Of a stretch of DNA of 23,109 bases, positions 8,068-14,057 are shown one piece after another. The translations under genes were made by a program, and so were the position numbers. This DNA comes from Pseudomonadota bacterium. Lineage in GTDB: Bacteria > Pseudomonadota > Gammaproteobacteria > Burkholderiales > JABEVD01. The notes beneath the pieces were generated by a model. That model saw only the letters and a program-made list of their open reading frames with translations. It searched no databases and was not told the DNA's origin. Numbering within the stretch: position 1 is the stretch's first letter; every line of letters starts with the position of its first letter. Location: the NCBI GenBank assembly GCA_021811205.1, contig JAJZPK010000010.1, positions 1 through 23,109 of the forward strand, given 5' to 3'.

Positions 8068-9064
8068 GCTGAACGGTCGACGAAAGGAGATTCACGCCAT
8101 TTGCCTGAAGCGAATCCTGAAGCCTGTTCATCTGCATTTTCAGGCTGCTTTGAGTTTGGGGCTTCGCGACCTGAAAGGAAATTTGAACACCGGAACCGGA
8201 TAGTCTCAGATTGGCGTCGATTTGTCCCAGATTGGGGAGCGCAAGACGCAGGCGGGAATACCAGGCACGTTGCGCTGTTTCTTTGGACGATCCGCCGCGA
8301 TGCTGATACTCTTCTTCCCTGATTTGCCATTCCATGTTTTGTCCGGGCCAGATCTGCCCGTTCCAGCTGAATTCCTGCGATTCCAGCGTCTGGATCTGCT
8401 GCTTGACGACAGGCAGAACGGAATCCTTGATCTTGAGCTCAGAGACATCGGCAGATCCCTTGGCCATGTGCGCTGCAGATTGCTGAGTAAGTTGCCCTTG
8501 GAGCTTGATTTCGGCGGGCGCGGGCTGCGCAGTCTGGACATTTTGCGGCTCCTGAAGCAGTTGCTCGAGCGGACGTTGTCCCATTACCCATTGCGCCTGA
8601 TGTGATTCGTAGAAGAGCCCGCTTTTGGAAAGCGTATTCTGCAGGGCCTGGGCCAGCTGCCCGGACTCCTGGGGGGGAGATGGAAGAACGGGTTTTGCGC
8701 CGGCCATAGGGGCGGTTTGCTTCGACGCATCGGGCAACAACTGGGAAATGAGGCGGCCGGTCTGGCTCAGTTCGGACTGAGGAAGGTTCTGCGTCTGATC
8801 GAGCTTGAAAGTGAGCCTGGGTTCTCTTGTGAGCAGGACGAGGTCGAGGGTATCACCCGCTTTCGTTCCTGCTGGAAGATTCATCTGCAGCGGCTGGTTT
8901 TCTATGCGCACCTTGAAATTGCCGTTGGGGAGCTGCGCTTCGACCTTTGCGGCTACTTTTTGCCCGATCTGGACCTGAGGAAGTTTTGCATCCTGCGTTG
9001 CCGAAGCGAGGATTTGCGTCCGATCCAGCTGAAGGACGCGGATCAGCGCGTCAAGCGGATTCAT
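8060..9064 (-). CDS. FliK-like flagellar hook-length control family protein
   Basis: This is a 334-residue Gln-rich protein. Its C-terminal part (about 225-325) resembles the FliK C-terminal (Flg_hook) domain: an aromatic strand region (WNGQIWPGQNMEWQIREEE), then RLRLALPNLGQIDANLRLS and a helix ending in a Leu/Gln-rich segment. The N-terminal part (about 25-95) looks like a small beta domain (KVEAQLPNGNFKVRIENQP), and a Pro/Gln linker lies between. FliK measures the hook and triggers the FlhB switch. Placement next to a stand-alone FlhB C-domain supports the family call. The canonical fliK usually lies near fliJ, so this may be a paralogue, and I leave the symbol blank. The start overlaps fliT by 4 bases (ATGA). 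Confidence 0.75.
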   Translation of the reverse strand: MNPLDALIRVLQLDRTQILASATQDAKLPQVQIGQKVAAKVEAQLPNGNFKVRIENQPLQMNLPAGTKAGDTLDLVLLTREPRLTFKLDQTQNLPQSELSQTGRLISQLLPDASKQTAPMAGAKPVLPSPPQESGQLAQALQNTLSKSGLFYESHQAQWVMGQRPLEQLLQEPQNVQTAQPAPAEIKLQGQLTQQSAAHMAKGSADVSELKIKDSVLPVVKQQIQTLESQEFSWNGQIWPGQNMEWQIREEEYQHRGGSSKETAQRAWYSRLRLALPNLGQIDANLRLSGSGVQISFQVAKPQTQSSLKMQMNRLQDSLQANGVNLLSSTVQHG

Positions 9065-9360
9065 CGATAGGCCTGATTGAGCTTGATGGACTGGGAGACG
9101 CTTGAAAGTGCGCCCTGAAGATCGCTCATTCTGGCCTTGACCAGCGACTTGATCTTTTCATCGTTTTCCAGAATGGAAGCAATGAGTTCGGCGCATTGCT
9201 CCATTTCACTGTCTGTAGCGGGAGGAACACCGAGGATTTCCTGTTCGTAGGCTTTTGCTTCTTCTACGAGGTTTTCCCAGTTGCCGGATTGCGCAGAGGC
9301 AAGCATCCTTTCGGACCGAACAAGAATTTTCCGATAATACTCAGTCGCACTTTTCGTCAT
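9061..9360 (-). CDS. fliT: FliT-like flagellar export chaperone
   Basis: This small, mostly helical protein has 99 residues when started at ATG 9360 (MTKSATEYYRK), which overlaps the fliS stop by 4 bases. A longer open frame to 9453 lies inside fliS and is not credible. FliT chaperones the cap protein FliD and can bind FliI/FliJ. Supporting evidence is the size, the helical content, the tail SIKLNQAYR resembling the FliT C-terminus, and the position directly after fliS. Sequence conservation in this family is low, so the call rests partly on synteny. Confidence 0.78.
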   Translation of the reverse strand: MTKSATEYYRKILVRSERMLASAQSGNWENLVEEAKAYEQEILGVPPATDSEMEQCAELIASILENDEKIKSLVKARMSDLQGALSSVSQSIKLNQAYR

Positions 9361-9818
9361 GCCTTGCCGTAGCTGATGGCCGACCTGCGTTCGACCGGCG
9401 GCTCCGCCATTTTCGGGGTTGCCTGCATGGTCTTGTCGCCGATGGCTTCCCATGCGCCTCTCAATTCGCCAATCAGACCCAGCACTTCCTTCAGCGCTGC
9501 GACATCGTTGTTGAGATTGGCATGCAACAGTCTTCTCGTCATGTAGTCGTAAAGGGAAGACAGATTCTGCGCGATCTCTCCGCCTGCCTTCATGTCGAGG
9601 CTGGCGCTGAGCCCCTTGTCGATGATCGCTATGGCATGGGATATCGATCTGCCCTTCTGGGCGATTTCATTGCGCTCCATGTGGCCGATGGCGGAAGAGA
9701 CGGTCAATGCCGCACCTTCGAAAAGCAGCATGATCAGTCTGTGAGGGTCTGCATCGTAAACGCCTGTTTCCATGCTGGTGTTCGAGTATGAGCTGACCGC
9801 CGAATTGGCTGCATACAT
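9357..9818 (-). CDS. fliS: Flagellin export chaperone FliS
   Basis: FliS binds the C-terminal helix of flagellin, prevents premature polymerisation and delivers it to the export gate. The 153 residues include the family N-terminus (a Tyr-rich start), DADPHRLIMLLFEGAAL, then EIAQKGRSISHAIAIIDKGL and NLSSLYDYMTRRLLHANL. An extra roughly 20-residue tail after the core is unremarkable. An AGGAG ribosome site lies 9 bases upstream of the ATG. It follows fliD after 15 bases and is coupled to fliT by a 4-base overlap. Confidence 0.96.
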   Translation of the reverse strand: MYAANSAVSSYSNTSMETGVYDADPHRLIMLLFEGAALTVSSAIGHMERNEIAQKGRSISHAIAIIDKGLSASLDMKAGGEIAQNLSSLYDYMTRRLLHANLNNDVAALKEVLGLIGELRGAWEAIGDKTMQATPKMAEPPVERRSAISYGKA

Positions 9819-9833
9819 GGTTGTATCTCCTGT

Positions 9834-11927
9834 TTAGTTGACCTTGGGCAGATTGGCAAGCTGCTGGGTCAGGTAAGAACTGGTTGACTGCATGGTCCCC
9901 ATCAATACGTCCAGCGATGTGAACTGACTGAGGTAATTTTTCTGGACTTGGGCAAGGTGTGCCTGCATTGCAGTGATTTCGCTGTTGATTTGGGTGATGC
10001 TGGCATTGATTCCATTGGTGACGGATGCGATCTGCCCCGAATTAGAGAGAATTTCGTTGACGGCATTGCTGAGTCCTGTTGCATAACCCTGTGAATAATT
10101 GATCGTGCCTCGGGCGCCCAGCGAACCGCCAAGGACCTGGAGGGTCAGGCCATCGACAGGCGATCCGGAGGCTCCAGTCAGGTTCTGGCCGGAGCCCGAT
10201 GCCTGGTAGCCGTCTATGGTTCCTGCTGCATCCACGCCTGCCACAGTAGTAATGCTCGACCCAAATAGCGTAGTTGAGGCTGGCGACGCAGATAGTGCAA
10301 CGGTTGAGGCAGAACCATACTGATTCGAATTGATCGTCATGTATCCTGAAGCATTGATTCCAACGGTAGCCGACAGTCCAGCAGAGGAGAACGTGCTGTT
10401 GCCGTTGATCGCGGATTGAACCACGGTTGCAAGCTGAGAAGACGTATAGGTGCCTTGAGGAATTGTCACCACAGAGGTCGTCCCATCCAGAGTGATGTTC
10501 AGCGTATCGTTGCTTCCCGTTGTAATGGTCGTGCTGCCGGTGGTGAGGTTGACGCTCCCGGTGACACTTCCCTGAGTGGCGAGCTGCGAGACGTCAACGG
10601 AATAGCTGCCCGGCTGGGTTTTGCTGGTCGAACTGACGTAATTGACCAGGCTGTCTGTTGCTTTTCCGACCGAAGCGAACATTGCGCCGACGGCCGAGAG
10701 ATTGCTGGATATGGCGCTTTGCAGCTTCGTGTTGTCCAGAGAAAGCGTGCCGTCCTTGTTGAGCGAGATGCCGAGCTGTCCGAGGGTGGTGATGGCCGCG
10801 CCGCTGGAAAGTCCTGGAACGGCAGAAACCAGAATGCCGCTCAGCTTGGTTTCGACCGACATGGCCGTATAGTCTCCGACCAGAGGGCCGCCTGTCTGGG
10901 TCGTGCTGTCGTAGGCGGTCAGCGAATTCGTCACGCCGTGCAGCGTGTTGTAGGCTGACACGAAAGACTGGACGGAACTCTGGACCGAAGCGGCATTGTT
11001 CGTGATAGAAAGGTTCGATGATCCTGTCTTGATGAGGTTCAGCGTCACGCCGGGTATGGCCGAAGAGTCTGTATTGGACTGGCTGGTGACCGAAAGACCG
11101 TTCACGGTAAATGCTGCATCCTGGCCGGCAACCGTTTGGGTCATGTTCTGCCCTGAAGTGCTGGTCGGATTGTAGCCGAGCAGGCTTTGCAAGGTGGAAT
11201 CTCCCGATACTGCAATCTCCATGCTGTGTTGGGCGCCTGAAGACGAAGTCAGCTCAAGCCTGTATGGGGTGCTGCTGCCGTCGTTGACGATCGAGGCCGT
11301 CACGCCGATATTGGCCGCATTGATCGCATCCATGATGCCTTGCAGCGAATTGTTGGAGCTGTCTATCGTGACCGTCTTGGTACCTTGTGTCGGATCCTGG
11401 GTGAATGTCGTCCCTGAGCCGTAGACGCCGTTCGTCGTCGTGCCGCTGATCGTGCCGAACGAAAACGTCAGGGTGGTCGATGTGCCTGATCCGATTGCCG
11501 CTGTGGTGGTGGCCTGCCCTGTCGCTACCAGCGATTGGGATTGCGCGAGCGCCGTGACATTGACGGAATAGTTGCCTGTGCTTGCATTGGTGGCAGCGCT
11601 TGCTGTCAGAACGGTCGAATCGGATGGCGTTGCGGTGAGACTCTGGAATGTGCTTTGGCTGGTCAGCGATGCAACTGAAGCTTGGAAGGCGGAAAGGCCT
11701 GACGTCAGTTGACCGTACGCAGAAAGTTTGGTCTGGTAAGACTTTTCCTGATTCTGAAGCAGTGTGAGCGGTTGGCTTTCCACCGCCATCAGTGAACTGA
11801 CGATGCCGTTGACGTTGAGTCCGGATCCGATGCCTGGGGAGGATATTCCAGATCCTGCAATCGAGGCCCCTGCGCTCGCAAGGGCCGCCGATGTACTGCT
11901 CAGCCCGGATGTGGAAGAAGTGGACAT
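9834..11927 (-). CDS. fliD: Flagellar filament capping protein FliD
   Basis: FliD caps the growing filament and folds incoming flagellin. At 697 residues it is long for the family (often 450-550). The N-terminal FliD domain is clear (GIGSGLNVNGIVSSLMAVES, 32-51). The C-terminal helix region (about 612-697) is typical (NAVNEILSNSGQIASVTNGI). The extra length is explained by a repeated module. NYSVNVTALAQS (119-130) and TVAGQDAAFTVNG (265-277) are echoed by SYSVDVSQLATQ (441-452) and TVAGVDAAGTIDG (561-573). A GGAG site lies upstream of the start. The 5' neighbour flaG is 15 bases away. It is rich in Ser/Thr, so it could also be a glycosylation target. Confidence 0.95.
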   Translation of the reverse strand: MSTSSTSGLSSTSAALASAGASIAGSGISSPGIGSGLNVNGIVSSLMAVESQPLTLLQNQEKSYQTKLSAYGQLTSGLSAFQASVASLTSQSTFQSLTATPSDSTVLTASAATNASTGNYSVNVTALAQSQSLVATGQATTTAAIGSGTSTTLTFSFGTISGTTTNGVYGSGTTFTQDPTQGTKTVTIDSSNNSLQGIMDAINAANIGVTASIVNDGSSTPYRLELTSSSGAQHSMEIAVSGDSTLQSLLGYNPTSTSGQNMTQTVAGQDAAFTVNGLSVTSQSNTDSSAIPGVTLNLIKTGSSNLSITNNAASVQSSVQSFVSAYNTLHGVTNSLTAYDSTTQTGGPLVGDYTAMSVETKLSGILVSAVPGLSSGAAITTLGQLGISLNKDGTLSLDNTKLQSAISSNLSAVGAMFASVGKATDSLVNYVSSTSKTQPGSYSVDVSQLATQGSVTGSVNLTTGSTTITTGSNDTLNITLDGTTSVVTIPQGTYTSSQLATVVQSAINGNSTFSSAGLSATVGINASGYMTINSNQYGSASTVALSASPASTTLFGSSITTVAGVDAAGTIDGYQASGSGQNLTGASGSPVDGLTLQVLGGSLGARGTINYSQGYATGLSNAVNEILSNSGQIASVTNGINASITQINSEITAMQAHLAQVQKNYLSQFTSLDVLMGTMQSTSSYLTQQLANLPKVN

Positions 11928-11942
11928 GATGTCTCCGGCGAC

Positions 11943-12374
11943 TTAGGCGTGGTTGCGGATGATGATTCCCTGAAGCTTGTCCAGCGCCTGGGCGATGGCC
12001 ATGGTCTCCTTGCTCGGTATCTGGCGGAGCACTTCGTGGTTGTGCGTGTCCATGACCTGAACCACAACCCTGCCGCTCGAATGATCCACCTTGAACTGGA
12101 CGTCAGTATTCGCAGACTGGACCACGTTGTTGATCTTGTTCACGGCGTCCTGAACCTGCTTCAGGCTGGGCTCCGATCCCTGCGTCTGGCTCGATCCCTG
12201 CGTCTGGCTCGATCCCTGCGTCTGGCTCGATCCCTGCGTCTGGCTCGATCCCTGCGTCTGACTGGGTCCCTGCGTCTGGCCCGATCCCTGAGTCTGATTC
12301 GATCCTTGCGTCTGGCTCTGATCCGGGGCTGAATACTGATTGACCGTTGTCACGTTAACTGGTGATATTGACAT
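11943..12374 (-). CDS. flaG: FlaG family flagellar protein with an SQTQGS repeat region
   Basis: FlaG proteins sit between flagellin and cap genes and affect filament length; their mechanism is poorly known. The 143-residue product has a conserved C-terminal FlaG domain (about 70-143) with VQFKVDHSSGRVVVQVMD and EVLRQIPSKE, the family signature. The N-terminal half holds eight six-residue repeats of the SQTQGS type (residues 20-67), encoded by 18-bp DNA repeats; this expansion is unusual. The start has a strong AAGGAGA ribosome site. It lies downstream of fliC across a hairpin, and I see no separate sigma28 promoter for it. Confidence 0.92.
   Translation of the reverse strand: MSISPVNVTTVNQYSAPDQSQTQGSNQTQGSGQTQGPSQTQGSSQTQGSSQTQGSSQTQGSSQTQGSEPSLKQVQDAVNKINNVVQSANTDVQFKVDHSSGRVVVQVMDTHNHEVLRQIPSKETMAIAQALDKLQGIIIRNHA
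12175..12318 (-). repeat. Eight tandem 18-bp repeats inside flaG
   Basis: The plus-strand unit is GATCCCTGCGTCTGGCTC. Four identical copies lie at 12175-12246, followed by four with one to several substitutions (12247-12318). The unit is a multiple of three, so gain or loss of copies lengthens or shortens the protein by six residues (SQTQGS) without shifting frame. Confidence 0.95.
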
Positions 12375-12397
12375 GATCTATCTCCTTAATCGGAAGA

Positions 12398-12424
12398 GCC
12401 TGACCAGTATAGCACTGGTCAGGC
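12398..12424 (-). terminator. Perfect 11-bp stem hairpin between fliC and flaG
   Basis: GCCTGACCAGT (12398-12408) and ACTGGTCAGGC (12414-12424) form a perfect stem with a 5-base loop. On the minus strand it lies 20 bases beyond the fliC stop. It is followed by TCTTCCGATT, which is pyrimidine-rich but not a true U-run. It is therefore a partial or leaky terminator, or a 3' stabilising hairpin, that would make fliC mRNA abundant while letting some transcription reach flaG-fliD. Confidence 0.72.
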
Positions 12425-12443
12425 GACCGGTTGAAGCCCTACA

Positions 12444-13964
12444 TCACTTGAGCAGTGTCAGGACCATGTTCGGCAACTGATTGGCCTGGGCCAGCATCGC
12501 CGTACCTGCCTGCTGAAGGATCTGGTTGCGGGTCAGGTTGGAGGTTTCCTGGGCGAAGTTGGTGTCCTGGATACGGCTCCTCGCTGCCGACAGGTTGTTC
12601 GATGTCGTCTGCAGGTTGGTGATGGTATCCTGGAACCGGTTCTGCACGGAACCGAGGTTAGCCGCGATCGTGTTGAGTGACTGGAGCGCCATGTCGATGG
12701 TGTTGATCGCATCGTTCGCACCTTGTGGCGTGCCGTTGGTCACTGTCGTCACGTCGATGCTGGACACTGCGTTCAGCGTGCTGCCGACATTGGTGTTCGC
12801 TGCGGATTTTGTGTCGAGCACGCTGCCGCCATTAGCCGTTCCTGCAACGCTGGAACTGATCGTGTAGGCCGTCGAGGATTCGAAGGAGATCTGCCCGCCG
12901 ACCGTCGCGCTTTGTCCGCTTGCCACGGCAGCCGTGGTCGATGCCGCACCTGTGCCGAAGCTCTTGACCGTTGCAATCGTGCCGGAAGTCGTGCCGGAAT
13001 CGGAAAGATTCGAGATCTTCACGTCGTAACCCTGGCTCTGCGTCATGAACAGGTTGCCGTTCTGATCGGAGTAGGCGCTGATGCCGGTGGTTGCGGTTTC
13101 GGCGTTGATCGCATTGGCAATGGAGGAAAGATCGCTCGTGTTGGTGACCGATGCATTGATCGTCACAGCGGTGGAATTGGAGCCTTGCAGCGAGAACGAT
13201 ACCGTGCCGCCTGAAGCAAGACCGGACAATTCCGCCTGGGTAAGCGCAGTTGCCGTCACGCCGGTATTGGCGCTGACGTTGTTGATGCTGTTGGCGATCG
13301 TGTAGGCGGTATCGTTTGCACTGACGTTTACCGTCTTGGTGCCGAGCGAGCCCTGAACAGACAGCGTTTGCGCAGTCACGCCGTTGCCGGAAGCGGTGCT
13401 TGACGTTGCAAGCGTCGCGCCCGTCATTGCGCCGCCGGTGCTGTAGGCGTTGTTGCCGATTGCGGTTCCCTGGGTATTGGCGATGCCGAAATTGATGGTT
13501 TGTCCGGCATTGGATCCGACCTGGAACTGCGCATCCGACATGGTGCCGTCGAGAATGTTCAGGCCGTTGAACTGGGTGGTGAGCGCAGTGCGCGAAAGCT
13601 CTTGCTGAAGCTGAGCGATCTGCGACTGGATGGCCTGACGGTCGGAAGCGGAGTTCGTGCCGTTTGCAGCCTGGACAGCCAGTGTCCTCATGCTCTGCAG
13701 CAGACCGATTTCAGCGTTCAGGCCGCCCTGTGCGGTCTGCGCCATGGAAATGCCGTCGTTGGCGTTTTTAGCGGCCTGGTTGATGCCGTTGATTTGCGCG
13801 GTCATCTGCTGGGAGATTGCAAACCCGGCTGCGTCGTCTGCTGCAGTGTTGATCCTGAGGCCGGAAGAGAGGCGCTCGAGGGATGTCGCCAAGGAATTTT
13901 GCGAGCTTTGCAGGTTCAGCTGCGCATTCAGCGACATTACGTTCGTGTTGATTGAAGTTGGCAT
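12444..13964 (-). CDS. fliC: Flagellin FliC
   Basis: Flagellin is the filament subunit. From ATG 13964 it has 506 residues. The N-terminal D0/D1 region (1 to about 175) is highly typical: SINTNVMSLNAQLNLQ, then LERLSSGLRINTAADDAAGF. The C-terminal D1/D0 region (about 415-506) ends ANQLPNMVLTLLK, the FliS-binding end. The middle (about 175-410) is a Ser/Thr/Asn/Ala-rich variable domain with two flagellin-IN-like segments (near TAYTIANSINNVSANTG and DLSSIANAINAETATTG), offering many potential O-glycosylation sites. No cysteine is present. An ATG six bases earlier (13970) is rejected because the ribosome site would be only one base away. A sigma28 promoter lies about 60 bases upstream. This is the only flagellin gene in the window. 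Confidence 0.97.
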   Translation of the reverse strand: MPTSINTNVMSLNAQLNLQSSQNSLATSLERLSSGLRINTAADDAAGFAISQQMTAQINGINQAAKNANDGISMAQTAQGGLNAEIGLLQSMRTLAVQAANGTNSASDRQAIQSQIAQLQQELSRTALTTQFNGLNILDGTMSDAQFQVGSNAGQTINFGIANTQGTAIGNNAYSTGGAMTGATLATSSTASGNGVTAQTLSVQGSLGTKTVNVSANDTAYTIANSINNVSANTGVTATALTQAELSGLASGGTVSFSLQGSNSTAVTINASVTNTSDLSSIANAINAETATTGISAYSDQNGNLFMTQSQGYDVKISNLSDSGTTSGTIATVKSFGTGAASTTAAVASGQSATVGGQISFESSTAYTISSSVAGTANGGSVLDTKSAANTNVGSTLNAVSSIDVTTVTNGTPQGANDAINTIDMALQSLNTIAANLGSVQNRFQDTITNLQTTSNNLSAARSRIQDTNFAQETSNLTRNQILQQAGTAMLAQANQLPNMVLTLLK

Positions 13965-13970
13965 TTCCAT

Positions 13971-13976
13971 TCTCCT
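13971..13976 (-). promoter_or_regulatory. fliC ribosome binding site that decides the start
   Basis: On the minus strand AGGAGA is followed immediately by ATGGAAATG. From the AGGAG core the second ATG (13964) is 7 bases away, which is normal; the first (13970) is only 1 base away. The second ATG also yields the family-typical MPTSINTN start. Confidence 0.85.
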
Positions 13977-14019
13977 TTGACAGGTCGTTTTTTAGCGAGA
14001 AGAGCCCGCTTTGAACCAG

Positions 14020-14046
14020 TTATCGGACGAGAATCGGATAACTTTA
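14020..14046 (-). promoter_or_regulatory. Sigma28 (FliA) promoter of fliC
   Basis: On the minus strand TAAA (14046-14043), a 15-base spacer, then TCCGATAA (14027-14020) matches the sigma28 consensus TAAA-N15-GCCGATAA at 11 of 12 positions with exact spacing. Initiation is expected near 14013, giving a leader of about 50 bases. The promoter overlaps an inverted repeat (14018-14043). Confidence 0.92.
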
Positions 14047-14057
14047 GGAAAATTTTT

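Noticed and set aside
9330..9345. TCCGATAA on the plus strand resembling a sigma28 -10 element
   Set aside because: There is no TAAA 15 bases upstream, and it lies inside fliT on the opposite strand.
9361..9453. N-terminal extension of FliT to 9453
   Set aside because: The extension lies within fliS in another frame and has Arg/Gln-rich shadow composition; the ATG at 9360 overlaps the fliS stop as in coupled genes.
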